A stretch of DNA of 64,000 bases from NCBI RefSeq assembly GCF_036231355.1, contig NZ_CP109497.1, positions 672,964-736,963 of the forward strand, written 5' to 3'. The position numbers and the translations under genes are program-made. Position 1 is the stretch's first letter. Each line of letters opens with the position of its first letter. Positions 18,434 to 25,929 of this stretch are shown one piece after another. The DNA is from Streptomyces sp. NBC_01431 (GTDB taxonomy: Bacteria > Actinomycetota > Actinomycetes > Streptomycetales > Streptomycetaceae). The notes below the pieces were generated by a model. It did not search any database. It saw only the letters and a list, made by a program, of their open reading frames with translations, and had not been told where the DNA came from.

Positions 18434-18818
18434 GTGAAACTCCCAGGTAGAAGCGATGTGTTGCTACCTGGACGAAACCCGTCAGCCCCGACCGATTCGC
18501 CGACCGATCAGCCCCCTCCACGATCACGAAGCGGCCACAAAACCATGGAGGGGGCGGTGGAGGGACCCCTCCACCGCCCCCTCCACGGCAACTGCCCCTT
18601 CCAGAGCCGCCCCCAAGTTCGCTGGCCGCTCACAGTGCGGCGCCCAGGACAGATCAACGGTGCGCACTCCCTACATCGACGGGCGATGCGCACGCGGCCT
18701 GGCCCGGTGCACAGAAGCCGACTGCGCACGGCGACCAGACCCGACGACACCATGCGCAGCCCCCGAAGCGGAGCGAAGGAACGCCGAACGCCAGGCTGGA
18801 TGGACTGCGCACTGCGCA
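17997..18818. repeat. Cluster of 13 TGCGCA palindromes
   Basis: Exact TGCGCA hexamers start at 17997, 18036, 18043, 18075, 18135, 18163, 18223 (inside the TcpC-like gene) and 18661, 18687, 18723, 18753, 18806, 18813 (upstream of it). Two pairs are in tandem at 7-base spacing. Most are preceded by C or AC. At 70% GC about 0.3 would be expected in this length. A binding array for a transfer or replication regulator, or an origin-type element, are the obvious options. Confidence 0.7.
18546..18586. promoter_or_regulatory. Composite palindrome, copy 1 (upstream of transfer operon)
   Basis: Two perfect 19-base arms (18546-18564 and 18567-18585) with a 2-base centre. The core 18557-18574 is GTGGAGGGACCCCTCCAC, and a further CCTCCAC follows 12 bases on. 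It lies about 110 bases upstream of the TcpC-like start, so it could be an operator for the transfer operon. Transcribed, it would also form a strong hairpin. Confidence 0.75.
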
Positions 18819-19124
18819 AGGCGGTTCGGCAACGTCCAGCTGGCTTCGCTCGGCTGCCCCAAGCCTTGGAGAACTTGGCGTTGGGGTTTATGCCGGTCAC
18901 GGTCGTCGATTGACACCGCGGCGCTCGCCTGAGTGGCCTCCAAGTCTTGAGGAGGCTCGCAGTTCGGCCATATGGCGGTGCGTGATGCGCCCGGGTCGCG
19001 ATCGCCTCGGCGCACGCGTGGCGCAGTGCGGTGAAGTCGACGGCAGCCACGGCAGCTCCGGCAGCTCCGGGCTGCCCGTGGACGGGGGCGACGGGTCGTC
19101 CTCGCGGTGGCGGCTCTCCGGCGG

Positions 19125-19199
19125 CTACTGGGGCGTGGGGGACTGCGGAACCTCTTCGGGGTCCTCGGGCTGCGGGCCATGACCGTTTGTGTGCGACAC
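19125..19199 (-). pseudogene. Start of a disrupted small transfer-region gene
   Basis: A GTG at 19199 has a full AAGGAGG Shine-Dalgarno (19207-19213) at 7-base spacing, the best RBS in this region. The frame gives VSHTNGHGPQPEDPEEVPQS and stops after 24 codons at TAG 19125-19127. In a neighbouring frame, protein-like text continues (AAVDFTALRHACAEAIATRA) toward about 18930. This suggests a single-base shift in a gene upstream of the transfer operon. Product unknown. Confidence 0.4.
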
Positions 19200-19296
19200 C
19201 GCCCCACCTCCTTGACGCTCCGCTGCCTATGCTCGTCACTCCGCTGACGGTGCGGAAGACACCCGCGGAGGAGGCCCCGCAGGGTGCTCACCTCCT

Positions 19297-19326
19297 GTGG
19301 AGGGGCCCCTCCACGGCTCCCTCCAC
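19297..19326. promoter_or_regulatory. Composite palindrome, copy 2 (upstream of HTH gene)
   Basis: A perfect 18-base palindrome GTGGAGGGGCCCCTCCAC (19297-19314), followed 12 bases later by another CCTCCAC ending at 19326. It differs from the core of copy 1 at one central base and keeps the same spacing to the extra half-site. The pair brackets about 710 bases of control region, as expected for a shared regulator of two divergent operons. Confidence 0.75.
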
Positions 19327-19532
19327 GCGGTACGGGCTTGAACGTCACCGGACCGTGACGCCTGGTGGGAGCATCCGGTCGGAGTTCCGGTCGGAGGCCG
19401 CGGGTGGACTCTGGACATGGAACATGCGCACCACGCCCGGCCCCTCGCCCCGTACCCCGACGCGACCCCGCGCCCGGGCTCCGCTCTCGCCGGCTTCCGT
19501 CAATCTGCCGCGGCTTCGGCGGGCGGCTCGCG

Positions 19533-20624
19533 ATGAGCGGCTACGGGACGGGGATCCGACGCGGGACGATGGCCGGTGACCGGTTCACGCAGATCTCCAA
19601 TGCCCTCTTCCGTGACCCTCGGATCAGCTTCAAGGCCAAGGGCCTGTTCGGGCTGGTCTCCACCCACCGGGACGGTTGGCGGGTCACCGTCGCCGAGCTT
19701 GCCAAGTGCTCCACCGACGGACGGGACGCCGTCATCGCGGGGCTCAAGGAGCTGGAGCGCTACGGCTATTTGGCCCGGGACCGGGCGCGGCGCGACGACG
19801 GGACGCTTGGTGAGGCCGTCTACGCCATCACCGACATGCCCGCTCACCTCTACGACCTGTTCGGCGACGCGGCTCCGGCCCTGTCGGCACCACAAAACCG
19901 CAGGTCGCAACCTGTGTCGGAAAATCCAGCACTGGATAATCCTGCGCTGGCAAATCCGACACCAAAGAACACCAAGAGAAAGAAGACCACCAAGCAGAAC
20001 ACCAGCCCCGTCCATCCGTCCGTCCGTACCGCGCCCGCGCGCGAAAGCGACAGCCGGCCAACGGCCCCCACCGCACCGCCCGAAGCACCGGAACAGATCG
20101 AGGCCACTACCGGCGTGCAGCTCCTGCTCGCCCTCGGGACCCGGTACCCGGAACTGCTGCTGACAGGACCGGCGCTCCACGACCAGGGCGCGGTCGTCAC
20201 CGCGCTGCTGGACAACGGCTGGGGCGCCCAGCAGATCGAGCACCTCATCGCCGGCCGCCCGCTTCCTCAACCAGTCCATACCTCGGTTGCCGCGATCATC
20301 GCCGCCCGGCTCCGTGCCGCCCAGAGCACCCCAACGCCCCACTCCGTCGAGCTCACCCTCAGCGAGCCGACGACGGCGGGAGCCGCCGAACGATCGCCGG
20401 CCGAGGCCATCGCCCGCCGGGTGCTCGTCGAATGCGCCGCCTGCGGCAACCCCGGCCCCGCCCCGGGCGAAGACCTCTGCCCGGCCTGCCTCAACTGGCC
20501 GCCGTGCACCACCTGTACCGGCCCCACCCCGCGACGCGCCCACCCCGGCAGCGACGGCCGCTGTACCCCCTGCACCCTTGCCGCCGCTGCCCCGTGGGAC
20601 CCGACGGCGCCGAGCGGCACCTGA
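19533..20624 (+). CDS. Helix-turn-helix protein, plasmid replication-initiator-like
   Basis: 363 residues from ATG 19533. Residues about 16-95 form a winged helix: DRFTQISNALFRDPRISF, KAKGLFGLVSTHRDGWRVT, VAELAKCSTDGRDAVIAGLK, ELERYGYLARDRARRDDGT. This N-terminus is common in Streptomyces plasmid and island genes and resembles RepA_N-type initiators. A basic, low-complexity linker (KNTKRKKTTKQN) follows, then an alpha-helical domain (about 190-260), and a Cys-rich tail (CAACGNPGP, CPACLNWPPCTTC, CTPCTL) likely to bind zinc. An internal ATG at 19569 is an alternative start. Initiator or regulator role is inference. Confidence 0.78.
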   Translation: MSGYGTGIRRGTMAGDRFTQISNALFRDPRISFKAKGLFGLVSTHRDGWRVTVAELAKCSTDGRDAVIAGLKELERYGYLARDRARRDDGTLGEAVYAITDMPAHLYDLFGDAAPALSAPQNRRSQPVSENPALDNPALANPTPKNTKRKKTTKQNTSPVHPSVRTAPARESDSRPTAPTAPPEAPEQIEATTGVQLLLALGTRYPELLLTGPALHDQGAVVTALLDNGWGAQQIEHLIAGRPLPQPVHTSVAAIIAARLRAAQSTPTPHSVELTLSEPTTAGAAERSPAEAIARRVLVECAACGNPGPAPGEDLCPACLNWPPCTTCTGPTPRRAHPGSDGRCTPCTLAAAAPWDPTAPSGT

Positions 20625-20669
20625 ACCTCCATCACACGCACGCCCCTTCCCGAGCGGACCGAGGAGACC

Positions 20670-21728
20670 ATGACCACCACACCCCACCGCCCCATGCCGG
20701 ACCCGGAACTGCGCCCCTTCACCACCGAGCCCGGCCGCTGGCGGCACGAACTCCAGCAGGCCCAGGCCCGGATCAAGGCTTCGGCTCTCGACGGGGGACC
20801 CGGCTACCGACAGGAGGGCCACCGCGGGGAGGAGCTCGCCCGGATCGACGAGCGCACCGACTGGGGATGGCTGCGCTGGCCGGCCCCCCTATCCGAACAC
20901 GCGCCGGTGGCACCGCTGCAGGTCGCCGTGCTGTCGCCGCCGCCGTCCCGTACCGCGCGACTGGCCGGCCGCTGGCTCACCCGGCGACCGCCGCTGCGGA
21001 TCTACTTCGATGCGCGCTACCGGTACTGGATCACCAGCACCACCGCGCTCGCCGCCTTCGTCTCGCTGACGCTGGTGGGCGCGGCGATGGCCAACGGACT
21101 GCCGGCCGACATCGGCCTGCCCCTGATGCTGCTCATCCCCGCGCTCGCCGAGCACCTGCCCGGGCGCCTTGACGCGCGAGCCCGGGTTCACGCACGCATC
21201 ATCCAGAACGAATCCGGTCTGCGGGAGATGGAGGCCTTCATCGTCTGCCACCAGATCATTCAGGCCGCCGACGACCACGAGACTCACGAACTGGCCCAGG
21301 CCGTCGAGCTCGGCCACCGCCTGCTGTGGGACATCGCCGGAGTGCTCACCCAGCCCGCTACATCCTCCGTCCGCGTCCGGCTCCGTGCCTGCCAGGACTT
21401 GTTCACCCAACTCGCCTGCCAGGCTACCGAGACCCGAGCCGCGAAGCAGGAGCGGGACCGCCGCATCACCCGCTCCGGAACAGGCGAAGGCACAGCCGGG
21501 ACCATGGAGCAAGCGGTCCAGTGCGCACCGGAAACGGAACTCCTGCCCGATGCACTGAGCGAGGAGGCGACCCACGCACTCCACCAGGCCGCGGTCGCGT
21601 ACCGCGCGGCCACGGCCCATCTCCAGCAGCTGGACCATCCCGGTTGGAGCCCGCGCCCCACAGCCGCCGGCCCCGGACTCGGTTGCCCCACCGTCCCGTC
21701 CGCCCACCCGCGAGGAGACGACCAGTGA
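20670..21728 (+). CDS. Membrane protein of unknown function (conserved-looking, plasmid-associated)
   Basis: 352 residues. The start is fixed by GAGGAG before ATG 20670. After a soluble ~100-residue N-terminus (RWRHELQQAQARIKASAL) come two adjacent hydrophobic segments (WITSTTALAAFVSLTLVGAAMA and DIGLPLMLLIPALAEHLPG, about 111-150). A helical cytoplasmic part follows (IIQNESGLREMEAFIVCHQ, AVELGHRLLWDIAG, LRACQDLFTQLACQ). No enzyme motif. It follows the HTH gene by 45 bases and is coupled to the next gene by GTGA, so the three form an operon. Confidence 0.72.
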   Translation: MTTTPHRPMPDPELRPFTTEPGRWRHELQQAQARIKASALDGGPGYRQEGHRGEELARIDERTDWGWLRWPAPLSEHAPVAPLQVAVLSPPPSRTARLAGRWLTRRPPLRIYFDARYRYWITSTTALAAFVSLTLVGAAMANGLPADIGLPLMLLIPALAEHLPGRLDARARVHARIIQNESGLREMEAFIVCHQIIQAADDHETHELAQAVELGHRLLWDIAGVLTQPATSSVRVRLRACQDLFTQLACQATETRAAKQERDRRITRSGTGEGTAGTMEQAVQCAPETELLPDALSEEATHALHQAAVAYRAATAHLQQLDHPGWSPRPTAAGPGLGCPTVPSAHPRGDDQ

Positions 21729-22057
21729 CCGAGCCCCAGCAGATCGACGCGTTTCCGGTGCCCGACCGCGTCATCGACCCCGACCTGCCCCCGCGCCAGC
21801 GCACCCAAGTCCAGCGGGCGCCCCACGCCTTGCTGGTCCCGGCCGGCGCGGATACCCCTCCCCGCCCCCGGCTGCACTCACCGCTCAGGACCGCCCTGCC
21901 CGTGCTCCTCAAGGGCAGCATCCCCGTCGCAATCGGTGCGCTGCTCGTCTACGGCCTGCACCGGGCTGCCGCCCCAGCGAGCGGCAGCCGGATCTCCTCG
22001 CTGCGCTCGAACAGAAGCTGCCCTAGACAGCCGTGCCCTACGTGCGCACCACAGTGA
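21725..22057 (+). CDS. Small single-helix membrane protein, C-terminus possibly frameshifted
   Basis: 110 residues from GTG 21725, overlapping the preceding stop (GTGA). A Pro/Arg-rich N-terminal half is followed by one hydrophobic stretch (ALPVLLKGSIPVAIGALLVYG, about 61-81). The last ~25 residues (RSNRSCPRQPCPTCAPQ) look like out-of-frame text. In another frame LAALEQKLP ends at a TAG at 22024 just before the next gene, so a single-base shift near 21975-22000 is possible. Function unknown. Confidence 0.55.
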   Translation: MTEPQQIDAFPVPDRVIDPDLPPRQRTQVQRAPHALLVPAGADTPPRPRLHSPLRTALPVLLKGSIPVAIGALLVYGLHRAAAPASGSRISSLRSNRSCPRQPCPTCAPQ

Positions 22058-22677
22058 CATTCACCGCCGTGTTCGTCGCCGTGGTCGCCCTCCTCGCAGC
22101 CTTGGGCCACGCGATCGACAACAGCTGGCGAAGGGCACTCGCCGTCGCGCACGGTCGCTACGCCCTGGCTGACGAACTCGCCAAATGAGCCTGGGACTTG
22201 CTGTATGGCGCCCACCACGCTCAGTACGTCATCGTGGAGTTCCGGGTGCAGCGCGAAGATCTGATCGACTGCGCCGCGAACGAGCGCATGCTCCCCACGC
22301 AGATGTGGGAGATCGCGCTGTCGCTGGCTCTGTACAGCAAACTGTGTCGCCAGGAACCTGACCATCCCCAGGGCGTCGCCCAGATCAAGATGCTGCAGGA
22401 CCGGCGGTGCGCGCTGGTAGTCAGTCTGCGCGGGATCACCTGCCGGATGCGAGCCCTGGAGGACTACAGGCAGCAGAGCGCGGAGGCGGACGCACGGTAC
22501 GCGGAGCTCGAACAGATCCAGTACCTCAGCGACCGGAGCGACCAAGTGCTTGACCTGGTGGCGCGGACGCTGCGGACGAGCACGCCGTCGAGGAGGGCGC
22601 GGGCACGGCCACGCAGGCCGCGACCGTCACGGACGCCTTCGAACTGTCCCGCCAGACCTGGATCTCAAAGGCGCTGA
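22033..22677 (+). pseudogene. Membrane protein interrupted by in-frame TGA and a 3' frameshift
   Basis: From GTG 22033 a membrane segment (VTFTAVFVAVVALLAALGHA) and a helix (NSWRRALAVAHGRYALADELAK) are read, then TGA at 22186-22188. The same frame continues at once with protein-like helices (AWDLLYGAHHAQYVIVEFRV, QMWEIALSLALYSKLCRQEP, YRQQSAEADARYAELEQIQ). After about 22560 the Arg/Pro-rich text suggests a further shift; the neighbouring frame reads ADEHAVEEGAGTATQAA. It is probably one gene with two lesions. Family not recognised. Confidence 0.55.
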
Positions 22678-22843
22678 TGGCCGCCGCGCCGAACAGGAGC
22701 CGCGCGCCCCTCATGACGTTGAGACCCTCCAGGATGAACAGCGCGACACACAGCGCCTTGACTCGGCCGGGCACGGTCATCGGCGGCGGACCGTAGCCGG
22801 GGAAAGCGAGCGGGGGCAGGCTGGTGTCGGGCAGGGTGCTCAA
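22526..22843 (-). pseudogene. 5' remnant of a small membrane protein gene
   Basis: A TTG at 22843 has a GAGGAG RBS at 6-base spacing. The first ~60 residues look genuine (MSTLPDTSLPPLAFPGYG, a VKALCVALFILEGLNVM membrane helix, then LLFGAAAISAF). The rest becomes antisense to the convergent gene above and loses protein character. This is the pattern of a gene truncated by recombination at about 22650-22700. A short native protein cannot be excluded. Confidence 0.4.
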
Positions 22844-22981
22844 GGAGTGCTCCTCGTAAGTGCATTCGGGTCAGCAGGCGTTCAGACGCGGTGGGCCCGA
22901 ATTTGTTACAGCGCTCGTGCAGAGGCTGGCATCTTCAGCGAACGGATCCTCGGGCGGGTCCGGCGGGTGGATACTCGGTAC

Positions 22982-23218
22982 ATGGCCGACACCACACAGA
23001 TCGAAGTGGACACCACGACCGCCGAGCGCCTCGTGGCACTGGCCGGCGACGTGCCGGTGGGCGCCTATCTCGCGTCGCTCGTCGAGACGGCCGAGAGCCA
23101 GATAGCGCTGGAGCGTGGGGCGAAGGCCTTCGACCGAGTCACGGGCGCGCCCGGCATCCGAGAGGCGTTCGCGCACGACTTCGGCCCCCACGGTTCCGCG
23201 GCCACCCGGGCTGCGTGA
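22982..23218 (+). CDS. Antitoxin-like small DNA-binding protein
   Basis: 78 residues. The N-terminus TQIEVDTTTAERLVALAGDV followed by PVGAYLASLVETAESQIALE matches the short ribbon-helix-helix-type antitoxin start seen in Streptomyces Fic/Doc or PIN pairs. The C-terminal part (GAKAFDRVTGAPGIREAFAHDF) would contact the toxin. It is directly coupled by GTGA to the Fic-like gene downstream, the standard antitoxin-first order. Upstream 138 bases have no clear operator. Confidence 0.7.
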   Translation: MADTTQIEVDTTTAERLVALAGDVPVGAYLASLVETAESQIALERGAKAFDRVTGAPGIREAFAHDFGPHGSAATRAA

Positions 23219-23610
23219 CCTCGGTGGACCTGCACGTCGATGTCCGCTGGCTGCTGGAGCGCCAGGAAGCGCTTTTCAAGGACGTGTCGGTGCGGGACCA
23301 CTCCGCCCTAGTTGCGGCCGTGGCCCGCCACCGCGTCAACACCCCGAGCCTGGATGTGGATTCTCCGGATACCCACTGGCGGGCGGCCGCGCTGCTGCAC
23401 TCGCTGGTGCTGCTCCGGCCGCTGCCGGACTACAACGAGTTCTTCGGGTACGGCATCGCGATCGCGTACCTGGAGGCCTCGGGCGAGACGGTCACCACCG
23501 TGTACGAACCGTGGCGCGACCTGATCACGGACATCCGGCTTTTCAGGGCCGATGTGCACGACGTTGCCGACCGACTACGGTCGATGCAGCCGCCGCCTCC
23601 GACCCCCTGA
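23215..23610 (+). CDS. Fic/Doc-family toxin component with degenerate active-site motif
   Basis: 131 residues. The arrangement VRDHSALVAAVARHR, WRAAALLHSLVLLRPL, then a helix (IAIAYLEASGETV) follows Doc-type Fic toxins. The Fic signature HxFxxGN(G/K)R should lie at about 68-80; here the text is LPDYNEFFGYGIA. The catalytic His and Arg are absent, so AMP or phosphate transfer by the normal mechanism seems unlikely. Streptomyces genomes carry similar Fic-type toxin components. The GTG at 23215 overlaps the antitoxin stop. It may be inactive, or work by another chemistry or as a binding protein. Confidence 0.72.
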   Translation: MTSVDLHVDVRWLLERQEALFKDVSVRDHSALVAAVARHRVNTPSLDVDSPDTHWRAAALLHSLVLLRPLPDYNEFFGYGIAIAYLEASGETVTTVYEPWRDLITDIRLFRADVHDVADRLRSMQPPPPTP

Positions 23611-23786
23611 CACAGCAGTGCGGGCCCCAACGACCGCCTGATACGGCGTCAACGGTGGCCTTGCGTGCGGAGTGACAGACGGCGGGCAGCGGATTGGCAG
23701 TGCCCGGGTAACGGGCCCGTACGGCTGACCTGCCCCGAGGGGCACCGGTAGGTTGCGTGGACCTTCGGGTGTAGATGTACGAATGT

Positions 23787-23825
23787 GGCCTGGCTCCCCC
23801 GCATGCGTCGTGGGGGAGCCGGGCC
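23787..23825. terminator. Long hairpin between convergent genes
   Basis: Arms 23787-23800 (ending GGCTCCCCC) and 23812-23825 pair over 14 bases with one T-G, around an 11-base loop. It lies between the Fic-like gene (plus) and the DUF397 gene (minus), so it can end both transcripts. A second perfect hairpin, TGCCCC-GA-GGGGCA, is at 23731-23744. Neither has a U tract, as is usual in Streptomyces. Confidence 0.7.
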
Positions 23826-23838
23826 GCACTCACGCTGC

Positions 23839-24054
23839 TCAAGCCTTGGCGTACTCGAGGAAGGCCGCGAACGCGGCCGAGGTGAACATCAGAACGGGAC
23901 CGTTCTCGGCGTTCTGCTTGGAGTCACGGACACGGACGGCTTCGAGTTCTGGGCAGGCCTCCAGGCACTGACCCCCGCCCTCGCTGCTGTATGAAGATTT
24001 GAACCATTCGCCGTAGGAACGGCCATTGGCGGTGTATGCGTTGATGATGATCAG
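23839..24054 (-). CDS. DUF397 domain protein
   Basis: About 71 residues. The DUF397 signature is clear: WFKSSYSSEGGGQCLEACPE, AVRVRDSKQ, NGPVLMFTSAAFAAFLEYAK. DUF397 proteins pair with XRE-DUF5753 regulators throughout Streptomyces (the WhiJ/AbaA type of locus). The start is uncertain: the reading frame opens with CTG at 24054, overlapping the XRE stop, then ATC codons; no ATG or GTG sits at the expected place. Translation may be coupled to the upstream gene from the CTG, behind GAGAGG. Confidence 0.8.
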   Translation of the reverse strand: MIIINAYTANGRSYGEWFKSSYSSEGGGQCLEACPELEAVRVRDSKQNAENGPVLMFTSAAFAAFLEYAKA

Positions 24055-24917
24055 ACCTCTCGTGCGATTCGTTCGACTACTGCAGATGTCTCGTGGGCGG
24101 GTAGTGCGGCGCGTGACAGGAAGTCGAAGCGACGTTGAAACTGCTTGACCACCCTCGGCTTCGAGATGACCTGTACCGCATGTGAAACCGTGTCCATCGA
24201 CAGGACCGGCCCGGGCAGCGATGTGGGCTCGAAGTGTAGGAGCGTGAACGGACCTGCCGTCACGCGGTATGCCGGAGCGGAGAACGGGATGATCTGCACC
24301 GTCACGTTCGGAAGCTCGTTGAGGCGGATAATTTCCTCGTACTGGCCGCGCATGATGCCTGGATCACCGACCATGTTGCGCAGCGCCCCCTCGTCCATCA
24401 CGCAGACGAGCTCCACCCCCTGCTCAGTGATGATCTTCTTGCGGTTAGCTCGAACCGCGACCGAGCTGTCGACGAACTCGGTGGTGCGCTCGTCTGCCGC
24501 CTTAGCCGACTCGATCAACGCGCGTGCGTACTGTTCCGTTTGCAGCAGGCCGTACACGACGCTCGGGACCCAGGTGTTCAGGCCGACCGCGCCAGACTCG
24601 AACCCCAGGTAGGCGGGCATCCCGGACGGCAGAACGGATGTGTTTGGCGTCCACCAGTCCTCGCCCTTGGCGTTCTTGTACCAGTCGACGAGCAGTTCCT
24701 GACCGACGTCATCGATACCGTACGCGTCGAGCAGATCAGTGAACTGCCCTATGCGCCGGAACCCAGTCGTTCCCTTCTCCAGGTTCGTGATGGTCGACGG
24801 TGCGCAGGCTGCAGCCTTGGCGGCTTGTTCGCCGCTCAGACCTGCTTTCTCGCGCAGACGCCCCAGTTCAGCTCCCAGCATGATCCGCAGGAAGGTGGAG
24901 CCGGTATTCGCCGCCAT
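24051..24917 (-). CDS. XRE-family regulator with DUF5753
   Basis: 288 residues. N-terminal XRE HTH at about 10-65 (LGRLREKAGLSGEQAAKAAA, CAPSTITNLEKGTTGFRR). DUF5753 fills 95-280 (YLGFESGAVGLNTWVPSVVY, GLLQTEQYARALIES, ELVCVMDEGALRNMVGDPGI, NVTVQIIPFSA, TAGPFTLLHF). ATG at 24917 with a GGGGGG-type RBS. Proteins of this type act with a DUF397 partner in Streptomyces development and stress regulation. Its promoter region carries a 21-bp repeat array that is a likely self-operator. Confidence 0.92.
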   Translation of the reverse strand: MAANTGSTFLRIMLGAELGRLREKAGLSGEQAAKAAACAPSTITNLEKGTTGFRRIGQFTDLLDAYGIDDVGQELLVDWYKNAKGEDWWTPNTSVLPSGMPAYLGFESGAVGLNTWVPSVVYGLLQTEQYARALIESAKAADERTTEFVDSSVAVRANRKKIITEQGVELVCVMDEGALRNMVGDPGIMRGQYEEIIRLNELPNVTVQIIPFSAPAYRVTAGPFTLLHFEPTSLPGPVLSMDTVSHAVQVISKPRVVKQFQRRFDFLSRAALPAHETSAVVERIAREV

Positions 24918-24938
24918 GTCGCTGGTACCCCCCTTCAC

Positions 24939-25064
24939 CGGTTCGCGCCGATGAGCCCTCGGTGTCGATGATGTCACCGTCGGTTCGCCGCACGTAAGCC
25001 CCGGTTCGCGTGGTGGAGGCCTCGGTTCGTCTCGAAGGCCCCTCGGTTCGCGTCCAGTCATATA
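24939..25064. repeat. Six 21-bp direct repeats led by CGGTTCG
   Basis: Exact CGGTTCG starts at 24939, 24981, 25002, 25023 and 25044; a sixth, imperfect unit (CGGTGTCG) starts at 24960. Period is exactly 21 bases, two DNA turns. Units mostly end in CCT or CCC. The array lies immediately upstream of the XRE-DUF5753 start, between divergent genes, as expected for cooperative binding on one DNA face. An AT-rich stretch (CATATA, 25059-25064) ends it. Confidence 0.85.
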
Positions 25065-25289
25065 CCGATTTCCCCTCCCGGGCAATCGAGAACGCGATTC
25101 TGATTGCAATTCAACTCGCAATGCAGCGAGGCTAGTTGGTGCGCGCTTCGGGCATCGCTAGCAAGTCGGCCTCCGGAAGGGGGGCGGTGCTCGTCGGTGG
25201 CCATGCTCCCGAGCCGGCCGACATCCACTCAGCTCATGGGCCCGGGGCGCGCAACTGAACCCTTGCTGCCCTTCTACGGAGACACCCTC

Positions 25290-25802
25290 ATGTCACCGAT
25301 CTCGGCACGACCCGTCGTGTTACCCGATACGTCATGGATGGACATCGACAACGCCTACAGCAGGCGCTACGGAACTGGCGGCCCGCGGGTCTCGCTCGAC
25401 CCCGGTGTGCGCCTGAGGCGGCTGCGTGAAGCGCTCAACGAGCCCGCTCTCACGTTCCGGTCGAGGGTACGTTCGCGACGCGTCATCACCTACGTGAGGA
25501 CGATGCCCGGCGTTGATCCGGCGCCCTTGCAGGAACTGTTGCGTGCTGAGGCGAAGCGCAGGGGCTGGGAGGTCCGGGCCTGGCAGGAGCTGGTGGACTG
25601 GTGTGGTCCGCGGGCCCCGCAGGCGTCGGATCAGTGGAGGAAGGCCCGGAAGATGCTGCACGAGGGTTTCGCCGATGGGGTGCTGGTGCTCGACCGCAGC
25701 CACATCAGCCGTGATGACGCCGAGTACGAAGTCGAGCTGCGCTTCGTCCACCAGCGGATGTGTTTCACCGCCCTTGTCCATCCCGAATCGGCTGCCGCAT
25801 GA
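25290..25802 (+). CDS. Resolvase-like protein without catalytic serine
   Basis: 170 residues. Residues about 65-165 follow the N-terminal domain of serine recombinases: ITYVRTMPGVDPAPLQELLR, AEAKRRGWEVRAWQELVD, ARKMLHEGFADGVLVLDRSH, ISRDDAEYEVELRFVHQR. The catalytic serine that should follow the first strand (YxRVS) is replaced by YVRTM, and no DNA-binding C-terminal domain is present. It therefore looks like a stand-alone, probably non-recombining domain. First gene of a coupled set (25290-26744). Role unknown. Confidence 0.68.
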   Translation: MSPISARPVVLPDTSWMDIDNAYSRRYGTGGPRVSLDPGVRLRRLREALNEPALTFRSRVRSRRVITYVRTMPGVDPAPLQELLRAEAKRRGWEVRAWQELVDWCGPRAPQASDQWRKARKMLHEGFADGVLVLDRSHISRDDAEYEVELRFVHQRMCFTALVHPESAAA

Positions 25803-25921
25803 AGCGCCTGGTCCGCTACATGGACGGGCGGCGGTGTGGCTGGTGCCAGTGGCTGGTGCAGATCCTGATCGTCATCGCTGTCGGGGCTGGCATGACCCCG
25901 CTCATCTTGACCGTCCGTTGA
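25799..25921 (+). CDS. 40-residue membrane peptide
   Basis: MKRLVRYMDGRRCGWCQWLV followed by a hydrophobic helix (QILIVIAVGAGMTPLILTV). The ATG overlaps the preceding stop (ATGA) and GGAGAA for the next gene follows, so it sits inside a compact operon. Cys-x-x-Cys (CGWC) near the membrane could bind metal or be redox active. Too short for a family call. Confidence 0.55.
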   Translation: MKRLVRYMDGRRCGWCQWLVQILIVIAVGAGMTPLILTVR

Positions 25922-25929
25922 GGAGAACT

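Larger units (their letters stand above)
18434..19532. other. Transfer/replication control region (non-coding)
   Basis: About 1.1 kb between the minus-strand transfer operon and the plus-strand HTH gene. It contains two copies of a composite palindrome (18546-18586 and 19297-19326), six TGCGCA hexamers, and a short disrupted minus-strand gene with a perfect Shine-Dalgarno (19199). The promoter of the transfer operon must lie in the left part. A transfer origin or replication origin here is plausible but not shown. Confidence 0.6.
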
